Shown here: positions 28,475-38,212 of the stretch, in pieces
Layout of the letters: the number at the start of each line of letters is the position of its first letter
How positions within the stretch are numbered: the stretch's first letter is position 1
IMG/VR virus record: IMGVR_UViG_3300045741_000256
Location: 1-43,556 of that record
DNA from: a virus
Length of the DNA: 43,556 bases
Direction: 5' to 3' (one strand)
Position numbers and translations under genes: made by a program
Notes under the pieces: model-generated
What the model was told of the DNA's origin: nothing
Database searches by the model: none
What the model saw: the letters and a program-made list of their open reading frames with translations, nothing else

Positions 28475-29044
28475 TTATTTCTTTAGTTGACTTATAATCT
28501 TCTGTAACACGCCGACCAACGTGGTGTAATATGAGATAAGCACTCCGTAATCTTGGGCATAATACCCTGTAGCGTATTCCATTAAATCAAAAGAATTGTC
28601 AGCATCATTATTGTCTATCAAATTACCTTCGTCATCAATCCTCCTCCCCATTATATGGGTATGTGGTCCTGTTGAAAAGCCTGTATTGTCAGGAATACCC
28701 GAATAAGTCCCCACATCAACAATCTGCCCAACAGTGAGAGGACTCTTCTCCTCTAGGTGCATTAAAATGAGATTCACTCGACATATTTTTCCGTCAGGAA
28801 ACAGGTATTTATCGTTAGTATTTGCTTTGATACACCACCCCGTATATTTGCCAAAATCGCTGTAATAGACGGTGCAGTTTTTCACTGGCCACCAGAGCTT
28901 CTTATCTGTTCCTATCTTGAAATCTGTACCATTATGCTTGGAATACCCAAACTGTTGGTACGCAGGATTATAAATACCCCATGATTGAGATACCATCATC
29001 GGCTTCATTGCATAATAAAAAGCAAGTCGTTCAGAAGGTTTCAT
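28475..29044 (-). CDS. Endolysin, M23-family peptidase
   Basis: This 189-residue protein has the metal-binding motifs of M23 (LytM-type) peptidases: H37-x3-D41 (HNGTD), MHL with H96 and H128-T-H130 (GPHTH). Such enzymes cut peptide bridges of peptidoglycan and here would lyse the host. There is no signal peptide, so it needs the holins encoded on both sides. I chose the ATG at 29044, which overlaps the holin stop (ATGA), over the start at 29062. The last 35 residues are an extra helix. Confidence 0.85.
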   Translation of the reverse strand: MKPSERLAFYYAMKPMMVSQSWGIYNPAYQQFGYSKHNGTDFKIGTDKKLWWPVKNCTVYYSDFGKYTGWCIKANTNDKYLFPDGKICRVNLILMHLEEKSPLTVGQIVDVGTYSGIPDNTGFSTGPHTHIMGRRIDDEGNLIDNNDADNSFDLMEYATGYYAQDYGVLISYYTTLVGVLQKIISQLKK

Positions 29045-29325
29045 ATTTTGTTTTGTAACCACTCATAAATAAATTTCAGTGTTTGTTCTCCGAAAAAGCC
29101 ACCTACTCCGGCCATAATGTGTGTCATTGTAGCTGGGAGGTTCAATGATTCCCCGAGTAAGGCAAACATGTAGCCAGAGAATCCCGCTACGAATGCACTC
29201 GCTAGGAATACAGTGAAGTGAAACTTTTTACCACTTGCGAAACTATTCAAATATCGGGCACATCCTCCCAATACTGCGATTATTCCATATATTAACTCCA
29301 CTGGTATTTGTTCAATCCATTTCAT
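29041..29325 (-). CDS. Holin
   Basis: This 94-residue protein has three hydrophobic segments (about residues 9-25, 37-57 and 67-82) with charged ends, as in three-span phage holins that open the inner membrane for the endolysin. It begins in an ATGA overlap with the Gly-rich tail protein gene and overlaps the endolysin start. A longer frame from 29376 would lie inside the upstream gene. Confidence 0.75.
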   Translation of the reverse strand: MKWIEQIPVELIYGIIAVLGGCARYLNSFASGKKFHFTVFLASAFVAGFSGYMFALLGESLNLPATMTHIMAGVGGFFGEQTLKFIYEWLQNKI

Positions 29326-30176
29326 GTTCCTGTTCCTATAAGGGATAAATTTCTTGCTGTTGCTACCATTGTCCACGTTCCACTTGTATTAAAAGTGTGT
29401 ATTTGTTGATTAGAAACAGTTGTAATAGTTCCGCCACTTGATGAAGTTGAGACACCTGTTGAGCCATCGACTGGGAAGGAAATTATTACTACTCCATCTC
29501 CTCCGTTTGCACCTGCTTGAGCACCGCCACCGTTTCCTGCGCCACCACCGCCGCCTCCTAGGTTAGCTGTTCCCGCTGTTGGGACTGTTGCACCTTGTCC
29601 TCCGTTTCCACCACCCCCAGCTCCACCAGTACCCTTTAGATTGTTATATCCACCTCCACCGCCTCCCGCATAGGTGACGGATGCTCCACTAATTGAATTA
29701 GCTGTCCCAGCACCTCCGTTACCGCCATTAGTGTTAGCGACTGCATCTGCACCAACTGCACTCGCACCTCCCCCACCTCCTCCTGCGTTGTTACCACCTG
29801 ATTTTCCAACGCCACCATTCGAACCTTGAGAGCCAGTACCGCCAGTACCAGTACTTGTTCCACCGCCAGAACCACCGCCAGAACCACCGTTTAATCCGTT
29901 ACGTACTAAACCGTCGTCGCGTCCACCGCCGCCACCACCATTTGCTGTTATGGTGCTGAATGATGAGTTATTACCTGATGTTCCATCAGCTGGTGTTGAA
30001 GCTCCACCTGCTCCCCCTGTACCGACGGTAATCGTATACGCTTGAGGCGTAACCGTGAGTGAGGTATTGGATTGATATCCACCTGCTCCTCCACCAGCCC
30101 CACCGCCAAAACCACCTGCTTGAGCCCCGCCGCCACCTCCTCCTCCTCCAATAACTAATGTGTTTACTGTTGCCAT
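29322..30176 (-). CDS. Glycine-rich tail fibre or tip protein
   Basis: This 284-residue protein is dominated by Gly runs (GGGGGGGGAQAGG near residue 12, later GGGAGG, GGGGGG) and forms a polyglycine type II-like domain, seen in receptor-binding tips of several phages. The last 45 residues are a different beta-rich end (HTFNTSGTWTMV). It probably contacts the host surface. It follows the 104-residue protein. Confidence 0.75.
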   Translation of the reverse strand: MATVNTLVIGGGGGGGGAQAGGFGGGAGGGAGGYQSNTSLTVTPQAYTITVGTGGAGGASTPADGTSGNNSSFSTITANGGGGGGRDDGLVRNGLNGGSGGGSGGGTSTGTGGTGSQGSNGGVGKSGGNNAGGGGGGASAVGADAVANTNGGNGGAGTANSISGASVTYAGGGGGGYNNLKGTGGAGGGGNGGQGATVPTAGTANLGGGGGGAGNGGGAQAGANGGDGVVIISFPVDGSTGVSTSSSGGTITTVSNQQIHTFNTSGTWTMVATARNLSLIGTGT

Positions 30177-30180
30177 AATA

Positions 30181-30495
30181 TTAGACTACCTTCCAAGAAG
30201 TTGTCGCTTCATCCCAAACAGATTTGATGCTTGGAATTGGAATTGGCGGTACGTAAACTCCTTTTACTGAGTCAAGAACCCATGAATTAAATGGCTTTGG
30301 AGGAATAAAACAATCAAGAGAAGGATTATACTGATACCCAATACCAGCAAAATTCTTTCTCATTGAACTATTTTCTGCTGTTTCAATCCATGTTTTTGGA
30401 TCTCCTACAAGACTAGATTGAATAAAAGTTGTACTCGCAACAATTACTCTGGTTACAATACTACTTGAATCAATTTGAGCAAAATACTGCGCCAT
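30181..30495 (-). CDS. Small tail-fibre-associated protein of aquatic-phage type
   Basis: This 104-residue protein has FAQIDSSSIVTRVIV at the start and YNPSLDCFIPPKPFNSWVLD near residue 60, a signature I know from cyanophage and other aquatic-phage structural proteins, where the domain is near tail fibres. Its biochemical role is unknown. It is encoded one base after the repetitive 690-residue protein. Confidence 0.65.
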   Translation of the reverse strand: MAQYFAQIDSSSIVTRVIVASTTFIQSSLVGDPKTWIETAENSSMRKNFAGIGYQYNPSLDCFIPPKPFNSWVLDSVKGVYVPPIPIPSIKSVWDEATTSWKVV

Positions 30496-30496
30496 A

Positions 30497-32569
30497 CTAT
30501 GTCTTAGAGATGAACCCTTGGGCAGTTATGTACACTGATGCTCCTGTACCAGAGCCTGATATTGATGCAGTAAACGCTCCATTTGCGTTCGTCTTTAGGC
30601 CATTCGGGAAGTTCATGTTTGTTCCACCTCCAGCAGGTGCAATTGCGTAACCAATAGTCGAACTTGTCGCTCCTTCTAATTTAAGCCACTGGGTAGTCGC
30701 CCCTGCGTTTATGATGTGAAGTCCTGTGATATAGGTGAAGATTGAGGCTCCCTGAGCTGCGATTACCGCAACAGAACCACCCGTTAGTGGGACACCACCG
30801 AGTATAGAAGCATTACCATTCACCCATTTTGTTATTGGGGCATTAGCAACAATCGTTTCACCTACCGGACCGTATGTTGGGTTTACGAACGTTCCGTCGG
30901 CCCCGAGAATAGATGCCATTGCATCGTTTCGGGCTCCAAGCACATATACACCCTTATCTCCAGCTGCGTGCGTACCAGCGACAGAGTATGTCCCAACGAT
31001 TGACTGTGCTTGCTGGATTGTGATTACAGAAGTGTTTGTAGAGGCAGTGAGCTGTGCAGCCACTGAGCCTGACCAGCCAGTACCCTGATAGACTGAGCCG
31101 ACTGTGACCCAGGGGGTTGCTCCTTGATAGGCAACAACAGAGCCAATCATTGTCGCCCCTATTCCAAGGTTTACCGTACCAGAGACTGATTGGTTTCCTT
31201 GAGCTACAACTGCAAAAGGTCGTGCATCTTCAGGACTAGCGACAACACGTGCAGTTATACTACCGACAGTCCAGTTTGAGACTCTCGCTCGCATTCCCTG
31301 TAGTCCTGCGGTGTTGAAAGCCCAGTTACCTTCAACTGTTGCCATTGAAGAAATGACGTTCGTCGATATGTTGTAGCCTTGGATTGGAACGAACTGAGTT
31401 CCGTCAAGAGTTCCTTCAAAGTTAATTGCTCCTGTTATTGAAGCTCCTGGGCCAGAGGTTATCTGCATCAGGGTTTGTTGATACCCTGTCGTTGTAAATA
31501 CAGAACCGTTGGTATTTGCGGTAACACCGACAAGAATTGAGGCTGTTGATGAATATATATCAGCTCCAGCTGAATTGATTACTGTACCTGAAACTGACTG
31601 GTTTCCTGTTGGTACAGCAAGCACTGAACCTGCCCATCCAGCACCTTGAAAGGCGACCACTGAGCCGGATACGTTTCCATACACTGAGCCGACGACTATC
31701 CAGGGGTTAGTCCCTTGAAGTGCCGCTACTGAGCCAATTACGTTGGGGCTATTCAAGAGCATCACCGAGGAATTGCTCATAGTAACCGTTGCCGAAGTCG
31801 CCATGATAGACCCCGCCAACTGCATTGTGATGACTGATGCGTTTGTTGATGTCGTTAGCGCAGCGGCCACAGAACCTGCGATGTTCCAAGGGCTTGTGCC
31901 TTGCAAGGCAGTAACAGAACCGATGACATTGGCTCCGTTAAGGAGCATCACTGAGGTATTACCAGCAGAGAAGGAGCCAGAGACTGCAAGTATCGAGCCA
32001 GCTGGTTGCAATGAGAACAGCGACGAGTTATTCGGTGCCGTTGTCCAAGGCGCGGCTCCCTGGAAAGCAACAACTGAACCAGACACGTTCTGAGTAGTAG
32101 GGAAGTTGGTTACTGTGGCTGCCACCGAACCAGAAATCGGAAAGATTCCTCCTGCTATTGAGCTGACCACAGTGACTGTGTTTGTGACGGTTGCAGCGAC
32201 CGAACCACTGATATTTCCATATATTGAGCCGATTATCCACGGAGTAGTCCCTTGAGTAGCTGAGACTGCCATGACTGAACCTGCTGGAGCTGTGACCGCA
32301 CCACTAACACTCTGGTTGGCTGCTGGGCTGAAGGAGCCTTGAACTGAACCTGTGATAATCCACGGGTTTGAGGCTGTTGCCTGAGTCACAGGAACTGTTC
32401 CGAGCACTGACATCGTTCCCTGTACGGAACCAGTCATTACATAGGGATTTGTACCTTGGAGAGCCGTAACCGAGCCTATTGTGGCTGTTCCAGCAGGAAG
32501 TTGACCTATGATACTAGCTCCGACGGTTCCGCTGACTGACTGATTCGTTTGGTAAGGGTTATATGCCAT
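30497..32569 (-). CDS. Long repetitive tail protein
   Basis: This 690-residue protein is built of many imperfect repeats of the type GSV-x-ALQGT-x-PW-x-GSV-x-G and SGSV-AATVT. It is rich in Ser, Ala, Val, Thr and Gly with few charged residues, so it is likely a fibrous beta structure such as a tail fibre. The final 100 residues are a separate domain (TTQWLKLEGATSSTIGYAI). The repeat number could vary by recombination. A 196-residue protein at 40806-41396 has the same GTV-type repeats and a similar end. Confidence 0.75.
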   Translation of the reverse strand: MAYNPYQTNQSVSGTVGASIIGQLPAGTATIGSVTALQGTNPYVMTGSVQGTMSVLGTVPVTQATASNPWIITGSVQGSFSPAANQSVSGAVTAPAGSVMAVSATQGTTPWIIGSIYGNISGSVAATVTNTVTVVSSIAGGIFPISGSVAATVTNFPTTQNVSGSVVAFQGAAPWTTAPNNSSLFSLQPAGSILAVSGSFSAGNTSVMLLNGANVIGSVTALQGTSPWNIAGSVAAALTTSTNASVITMQLAGSIMATSATVTMSNSSVMLLNSPNVIGSVAALQGTNPWIVVGSVYGNVSGSVVAFQGAGWAGSVLAVPTGNQSVSGTVINSAGADIYSSTASILVGVTANTNGSVFTTTGYQQTLMQITSGPGASITGAINFEGTLDGTQFVPIQGYNISTNVISSMATVEGNWAFNTAGLQGMRARVSNWTVGSITARVVASPEDARPFAVVAQGNQSVSGTVNLGIGATMIGSVVAYQGATPWVTVGSVYQGTGWSGSVAAQLTASTNTSVITIQQAQSIVGTYSVAGTHAAGDKGVYVLGARNDAMASILGADGTFVNPTYGPVGETIVANAPITKWVNGNASILGGVPLTGGSVAVIAAQGASIFTYITGLHIINAGATTQWLKLEGATSSTIGYAIAPAGGGTNMNFPNGLKTNANGAFTASISGSGTGASVYITAQGFISKT

Positions 32570-32579
32570 ATAGTTACTA

Positions 32580-33077
32580 TTATACTAAAGCGACGTTCCA
32601 GCCTCCCACAGCTGCGGGTCCAACTACTGCGTAATAAGAATAGGAAAATGCTGACGTAGATAGACTATGCCAGGTAGTAGGGAGCGGTCCGGCTCCATCC
32701 ACTAAGTCAAGAGAGTAATTACCGACTGCATCACGGTATACATTTGTTGCTGTCCCGACTTGATTACCAATAGCTACAGTATAAGTAGTCCCGTTAGTAA
32801 GAGCTATTGATGTATTCGCACTCCACCATTGAGGAGTAGTTGAATTTATCGTAACTTTTCCTGTACCAATCAGAGTCACTGGAAGACCCCCTGAGAATGT
32901 GTAGATTCCAACATCCTGAGTTGAGCTCCCTGAGACAGTCAGAGCAGCGTAAACTTGAACACTTGTGACTGTATCTCCGCTTCCAGCTGTATAGGTGTTT
33001 GTTATATTCCCAGTACTCAAAGCTCCAGCCAATGAAACTGGTGTACCTCCTATTGTTGTATATCCTATGTTAGCCAT
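32580..33077 (-). CDS. Beta-rich tail-appendage protein
   Basis: This 165-residue protein has an alternating beta pattern with YTFSGGLPVTL and LTNGTTYTVAIGN, similar in style to the 191-residue protein at 40229-40804 (GTISS...YWLVL). Both may be jelly-roll modules that bind sugars. I chose the start at 33077; the longer frame overlaps the previous gene. Confidence 0.6.
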   Translation of the reverse strand: MANIGYTTIGGTPVSLAGALSTGNITNTYTAGSGDTVTSVQVYAALTVSGSSTQDVGIYTFSGGLPVTLIGTGKVTINSTTPQWWSANTSIALTNGTTYTVAIGNQVGTATNVYRDAVGNYSLDLVDGAGPLPTTWHSLSTSAFSYSYYAVVGPAAVGGWNVALV

Positions 33078-33078
33078 A

Positions 33079-34836
33079 TTATACGACTCCCCAGACGGAG
33101 TTATTACTAACGATATCAAGAGAGATGTTTTGAATCGGTATTAAAGCTGAGGCAGAGCCGTCAATAGTCTCTCCACCTGTAGTGGTCACAATGACACTAC
33201 TGGCACTTGTATTTTTGATGGTATAGAGGTTGTTATTACCCACCGCAGTCGGAAGCGTTAAATTTAGCCCTGCATTGCAGAAATATACATAGTCTTTACT
33301 TCCAGCTGAGGCGGCTGTTTGGCTTGCCGTTATCACGCTCGTTATCCTGGTGATACCGCTACCACCCGAAGCTGTCACAGAGGCCCATTGGGTAATTCCA
33401 TTACCATCCGTAATCAAATATTGTCCTGTTGAGCCAGCTGTTGTTGGCAATGTAAGTGTCCAAGTTCCTGCAGCCGACGCCACTTGCGTTGTAACCGTAC
33501 CTGAAGTGGCTCCAGGCAGGAGCAAACGACCAACAACACTTGCTGATTGATTCCCGAGGGTCAAACCTGTTGGTCCGAGACGGCCAACTTCATTAGTAGC
33601 GCCCCAGCCACCTGTATGAAATTTTATTATTTTCCCCGCAACATTTCCATCAGTTCCTAGAGTTAGGTTCCCTCCTGAAACGTATAAATATCCATCATTA
33701 GCACTCCAAATTGTCTGGTCAACTAGAGTAAGAACATTTATCTTTCCTCCACTCCCTGTCCCACCAGTAAGTGAAAGTCCTGACGCGATTGAATATCCTG
33801 TTCCAGCATCTCCAAGTGAAACTGTTAAAATACCACCTCCTCCATTTATTGTAAGAACAATAACATTCGCGTTACTATCACCCCCAACTATTGTTAAAAT
33901 ATCATTAACTGTATATCCCGTCCCCGCAGTATTAACAGAAACTCCACGTATTAAACCAGAATTAACAGGTGTGAAGCCTGAACCATTTATGCCAACATCA
34001 GTATAGTGACCAATTTCCGAAGGAGAATCATTATCGGCTGATACAGACACATCAGTACTCGCAGTATCTCCGGTGCTTGTGTTCTGCACTTCTACTGCAA
34101 GAAAAGTATTAGTATTCCCCGTAACGGTCACCGGGAATTTGGAGTCAACACCAGCTGTCGCATTTGGACCACCAACAATAAACTGATTACTGGTTGGATT
34201 AAATTGAAGTAGGGAACTCTGTGCAATCACTGATGCAGGATGTACATATAGAATACTCAAATCTTGTCCCCCTGTGATGCCACCTCCTATAGAGGGAGTC
34301 CCGCCTCCACCACCACCTGATGAAGCAAAGGTTATGTCAGTCTGCTTAGTGGTGTCGTTATTGGCGTAAGTTATCGTGGTATTCGCACCTGCTTTGAGAT
34401 TGATGTCGGTATAGCGTGAGAGGGTACTTGAGTTACCGTTTACCGCAATGTTTCTATTGGCATTCCCACCTCCATGATTAGAGATGCGAGACATCACTGA
34501 AGGCATGATTGCCGCGATCACTTGCTTAAATGTAGGGGCAACCCCATCGTCGCCCTTGTCACCTTTTGGGCCAGGTTTGCCATCTTTTCCAGGCTTTCCA
34601 TCTGTCCCAGGGAGCCCTCGCTCACCTTCTGGTCCCTGGTCGCCCTTCGGACCCTTATCACCTTTATCTCCCTTGGGGCCTACAGTCTCGTCAGGTTCAG
34701 CATCAACTTTGACTCCGAGGTCAATGACCTCATTTTGAAGTTCCTCTACCTTATCTACCAGTTCCTGAACGTACTCAAGTAGAGTCTCCTCCTCGGGAGA
34801 AACGTCGGGGATATCTGGTAAATCATCGAATTGCAT
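33079..34836 (-). CDS. Collagen-like tail fibre protein
   Basis: This 585-residue protein has a coiled coil (residues 15-45), fifteen uninterrupted Gly-X-Y triplets rich in Lys, Asp and Pro (53-98, GPKGDKGDKGPK type), and then a long Gly/Ser/Thr-rich beta region, with several glycine-led repeats around 270-340. The end has a SASALIPIQNISLDIV motif typical of phage fibre C-termini. Such fibres form trimeric triple helices. It is a strong candidate receptor-binding fibre. Confidence 0.8.
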   Translation of the reverse strand: MQFDDLPDIPDVSPEEETLLEYVQELVDKVEELQNEVIDLGVKVDAEPDETVGPKGDKGDKGPKGDQGPEGERGLPGTDGKPGKDGKPGPKGDKGDDGVAPTFKQVIAAIMPSVMSRISNHGGGNANRNIAVNGNSSTLSRYTDINLKAGANTTITYANNDTTKQTDITFASSGGGGGGTPSIGGGITGGQDLSILYVHPASVIAQSSLLQFNPTSNQFIVGGPNATAGVDSKFPVTVTGNTNTFLAVEVQNTSTGDTASTDVSVSADNDSPSEIGHYTDVGINGSGFTPVNSGLIRGVSVNTAGTGYTVNDILTIVGGDSNANVIVLTINGGGGILTVSLGDAGTGYSIASGLSLTGGTGSGGKINVLTLVDQTIWSANDGYLYVSGGNLTLGTDGNVAGKIIKFHTGGWGATNEVGRLGPTGLTLGNQSASVVGRLLLPGATSGTVTTQVASAAGTWTLTLPTTAGSTGQYLITDGNGITQWASVTASGGSGITRITSVITASQTAASAGSKDYVYFCNAGLNLTLPTAVGNNNLYTIKNTSASSVIVTTTGGETIDGSASALIPIQNISLDIVSNNSVWGVV

Positions 34837-34850
34837 GGTATAATGTTGGT

Positions 34851-34916
34851 ATGATTACTTTCATCTTATTTGTGTTGCTCGTCGGCACAGCTTTGTACGT
34901 TGTCTTTGAATACTAA
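34851..34916 (+). CDS. Possible 21-residue membrane peptide, antisense to late operon
   Basis: This ORF is in the 76-nt gap between two late genes, on the opposite strand. It encodes only a hydrophobic helix (ITFILFVLLVGTALYVVF). A TATAAT at 34839-34844 ends 6 nt before the ATG, the same leaderless spacing seen elsewhere. Chance is possible because the region is A/T rich. Confidence 0.3.
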   Translation: MITFILFVLLVGTALYVVFEY

Positions 34917-36289
34917 AAGGCTTTGTGGAATAAGTTGACACCTTCAGACCCCGCTGCTGTTCCAATACCAGCTCCAATTACCCATTTAAGTATTGGGTAC
35001 TCTTTCAAGAGAAGCTGTATCTTGTTAGAACCTATTACCTTCTGATTATTTGCTCCTATATTTCCAAGTGCCTCAATCATGCGACTTTCCGCTTGCATTG
35101 CCTTCCTATAAGGGTTATTTGCAGGTAGCGCATCAGCGATATATTGGTTGGCTGCATTACGGACTCCAAGGACAACCTCACGTCTTACGTTTTCCCCCAT
35201 TCCCTCAGTGTTCAAAAGTTTCTGTATTGCTGGTAGCTGGTCAAAAGACTGCCTTCCATCAAAAACTCCCATCGTATCAGGTGACGCAATATTTCTTCTA
35301 AAGGCATCAATAACAGCGTCGTAGGTACGTTCAGCTGTTGGATCAGAGGCAAAAATCAATTTACTATCTTCTTTTGCTTTAGCGAAGTACGAATCAAGCT
35401 TATTGACATCAAGAGGAGCATTCCTTTGGGCAATCATTTCTCTTGCGCCAAGATTAGTCTGGCTTATCTTCTGACTGATTGCGTCTACGTTCTCAGACAA
35501 AGAACCTTTTGGTTGCACCACATCAGCAACTGATTCAGCAACGAGATTATCATGGGGTGTCGGAAGTGCCTTCCCTTTTGCTAAAATCCCTTGGTCTTGG
35601 AAATTATTCTTTGCAATCGTTCCTCCTGCTTCAGTTGGAGTTAGTCTTGGTGCTGTAATTTTTAAGGCATACGAGTTCGCTTGTTTTGCAGCTCTCTTTT
35701 CTGCGTAGTCCTGCACAATACCTCTTGCTCCTTTTAGGCCATTTGAGAATAGTTCCCCTGATTTTAGGGCATCATAGGCAGCTGGAATGATCCTAGCGGC
35801 TTCTGGTGCTGCCTTAATAGCAGCGTAGCCAAGTTTTGCTCCTTCAACTACTGGTGCAGCAAATTGTGCCACTTGTGACGCAGTTTGCCCAAAAGCTTGC
35901 ATAGGGTTATCCGACTTGGTTAAATCACCGATTTGCTTTGTATTCTGTGCGAGTTCTGGTTGTGCATTCACAGTAGGGATGTGAGTTCCTGCCACAGCAT
36001 TGATACCTCCAATAGCTGTGTTGGTCGCCCCCTCAGCAACATTCTGACCCATGTTACTGAAATCATTTCCAGTTCTGATTAAATCTTTTGTCACGCCAAT
36101 ACTGAAATCCTTTATTCCCCCTCCAATCTTGTCCATCATGCTTTGAGAATGGCTCAGAGCTGCTTGGGAAGTTCCTAACGCTGTCTCGCCAGTCTCTTTT
36201 GCAGGAGGTGGATTATTCCATTTAATACCACCTGAGGAAGAACCCCCTGAGGAAACTGGTTGTACTGGTTGATTCCATGTGATTGCCAT
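34913..36289 (-). CDS. Probable internal virion (ejection) protein
   Basis: This 458-residue protein is mostly helical, rich in Ala, Gly, Asn and Gln, with a membrane-like segment near its end (LKWVIGAGIGTAAG) and a disordered N-terminus. Together with the 639-residue protein encoded just upstream in the same operon, it has the look of proteins stored in short-tailed phage heads and ejected ahead of DNA. No enzymatic motif is seen. Confidence 0.55.
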   Translation of the reverse strand: MAITWNQPVQPVSSGGSSSGGIKWNNPPPAKETGETALGTSQAALSHSQSMMDKIGGGIKDFSIGVTKDLIRTGNDFSNMGQNVAEGATNTAIGGINAVAGTHIPTVNAQPELAQNTKQIGDLTKSDNPMQAFGQTASQVAQFAAPVVEGAKLGYAAIKAAPEAARIIPAAYDALKSGELFSNGLKGARGIVQDYAEKRAAKQANSYALKITAPRLTPTEAGGTIAKNNFQDQGILAKGKALPTPHDNLVAESVADVVQPKGSLSENVDAISQKISQTNLGAREMIAQRNAPLDVNKLDSYFAKAKEDSKLIFASDPTAERTYDAVIDAFRRNIASPDTMGVFDGRQSFDQLPAIQKLLNTEGMGENVRREVVLGVRNAANQYIADALPANNPYRKAMQAESRMIEALGNIGANNQKVIGSNKIQLLLKEYPILKWVIGAGIGTAAGSEGVNLFHKAF

Positions 36290-36291
36290 AA

Positions 36292-38211
36292 TTATATTGG
36301 GTTACCTTCTGAATCGTACTTTGTTCCATTAGCATCTACAATGGACTTATCTGGCATTAGATACACTGTCGTTTTGCCATCAGCTGCCGTTCCTTGGTTA
36401 ATAAATCCTTCGGGAATCATTGCTGCTTGCAACTGAGGAAGACTGTATGAATCTGATACCCCACGTTGGGCCAACGCACTATTTATATTAGTGGTCGCAT
36501 CTACCGCAGCGATTCTTTTCTGGACAAGATTACTCGTTGCAAGGTCTCTAATCGCTGTTCTGGTTCCAGTATCAAGAAGACCACTGATGCCAGTTACTTT
36601 ACCTCCTTCAACCGTTATCTTACCAGGCCATCCAATAGCTTTTTGGAGAGCATCTACTTGCACTTGAGTTACCTGTTGACCGCCGTTGTTCAACTTCACA
36701 GCGGCATCAATCAGTTCAAGGTCGGAAGGCCCTTTATTTGCATTTGCAGGGTCGATTGATTTTGCATAGGCAGCATTGACATTCCCTATCCAAATACTTG
36801 CTGTTCTATACGCCGTGATTGGGTTTGATGCCGCTGTTCCATACAGAGATTTGATTGTTGAATTGACCGTGTTTGCTTGAGCTTGAAGTGTGCGCGCACC
36901 TGCTAAATCAGTCAGAGCCTGACGATATTGGTCAAGACTACCTGCATTATTCAAAGAAATCTGAACCTTTTGTCCCGCTTGAGCTAGTTGCTGCTGTTTC
37001 AAAGCAGAAGCGGTCAAATACGCTAATTCGTCTTTGTTGGATAGGGTGCCAGGAGCTAATCCCATTAACCTCTCAACTTTTGGCTTCATTCCATCTGGGA
37101 TTGTTGATGCAAAAGCCGTGTAGTTACCTCCTAAATTGGTTAAGTTCTTATCGTATTGACCTGTTTGGGCTGTGTCAGCAGTTTGTTGAAACTGGAGCAT
37201 CTTGAAGTAATTATCTTTCGCGGCATTGTCGAGGTTAATTTGCATCTCAGCCACCTTTTCATCAAGACCTATTTGCTCTGATACCTGCTTATCAGCTTCA
37301 GCGTAGTCTGCCTGAGTCAGGGACATGATTTGCTTTACATAGTCTTCCTTCGCGGTTATTTGGTCTTGCAGTAGCGAGGCTTGATTGATTAGAACTTTAT
37401 TTCTTGCTCCCGTGAGCGCGGCAACTTGTGACTCAGTTGCAAAACCACCTGCTTTGGTTATTTCGCTACGGATATCATCAGCTGTTCCTTTCATTATGTT
37501 ATTGATATTTACCAGGGCCAACTTATCGGCTGTGAGACCCATATCAGTGTTCAACTTTGTATATTCATTTACAAGAGAGGTTCTCGTACTCTGAGAACTA
37601 ATCAAGTTGTTGATGTTGTCGTACATCGTCTTGACCACAGGATTCATGTTGCTGTACTTGTCCATGAATTGAGCCTGTGGATCTGGCTTTGTCTCAGGAG
37701 CATTCTTGAACATCGCATCTGCTGCTGCCACACGTGCTGCGGCACCGTCGGTCGGTGCAGGAGTATCCTTTACGCTATTAAAAGCGTCATTTATTTTCTT
37801 TCCTATGTCAGCGTTATTTGGTTGAGCTGCTGTTCCCTGAGTTCCGTACTTTGAAAGATCAGTTGTTGGTGCCGCTGGCGTATTCAGCATCTGAGTCACT
37901 GTTGGCTGTGGCTGATTCGTTGTCGGACCCTGGCCTCCTTGGATAGTTTGACTTGCTGGAGCTTGGACATTGTTCTGAAAAGCGACATTAGGGTTTACTG
38001 TTGGCAGGGGGAGCGAGGAACCTGGTTGTGCGCCTGGAGTTCCAGCGATTCCTGTCTTACCCATTACTGGGGAGGTGTCGATAGAGCCACTTGCTGCGGC
38101 TGCGGCAACGTTCTGTGCCGCCATTGGAGCTGTTGTTGAATTGGCGAGTTGCCCTGGCTGTAGCTGGGCTCCTGCTGTTCCTCCTCCTAATCCTGGTAAT
38201 AGTGTTGCCAT
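36292..38211 (-). CDS. Large Ala/Gln-rich probable internal virion protein
   Basis: This 639-residue protein has a Pro/Thr/Gln-rich disordered first 150 residues and long helices after, with likely coiled coils between residues 190 and 350. It has no membrane span or catalytic motif. By analogy with the internal core proteins of T7- and P22-like phages, it may form an ejection complex with its neighbour. It is too short and non-repetitive for a tape measure. Confidence 0.55.
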   Translation of the reverse strand: MATLLPGLGGGTAGAQLQPGQLANSTTAPMAAQNVAAAAASGSIDTSPVMGKTGIAGTPGAQPGSSLPLPTVNPNVAFQNNVQAPASQTIQGGQGPTTNQPQPTVTQMLNTPAAPTTDLSKYGTQGTAAQPNNADIGKKINDAFNSVKDTPAPTDGAAARVAAADAMFKNAPETKPDPQAQFMDKYSNMNPVVKTMYDNINNLISSQSTRTSLVNEYTKLNTDMGLTADKLALVNINNIMKGTADDIRSEITKAGGFATESQVAALTGARNKVLINQASLLQDQITAKEDYVKQIMSLTQADYAEADKQVSEQIGLDEKVAEMQINLDNAAKDNYFKMLQFQQTADTAQTGQYDKNLTNLGGNYTAFASTIPDGMKPKVERLMGLAPGTLSNKDELAYLTASALKQQQLAQAGQKVQISLNNAGSLDQYRQALTDLAGARTLQAQANTVNSTIKSLYGTAASNPITAYRTASIWIGNVNAAYAKSIDPANANKGPSDLELIDAAVKLNNGGQQVTQVQVDALQKAIGWPGKITVEGGKVTGISGLLDTGTRTAIRDLATSNLVQKRIAAVDATTNINSALAQRGVSDSYSLPQLQAAMIPEGFINQGTAADGKTTVYLMPDKSIVDANGTKYDSEGNPI

Positions 38212-38212
38212 A

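Noticed and set aside
29636-30151. Val/Glu-rich frames within the Gly-rich gene
   Set aside because: These are out-of-frame readings of glycine codon runs.
34484-34782. Plus-strand Pro/Ser-rich ORFs opposite the collagen-like region
   Set aside because: They mirror the Gly-X-Y codons of the fibre gene on the other strand.
36292-38211. Tape-measure protein
   Set aside because: It is only 639 residues long, has no repeated long helix with regular aromatic spacing, and no tail-tube or assembly-chaperone genes are next to it.
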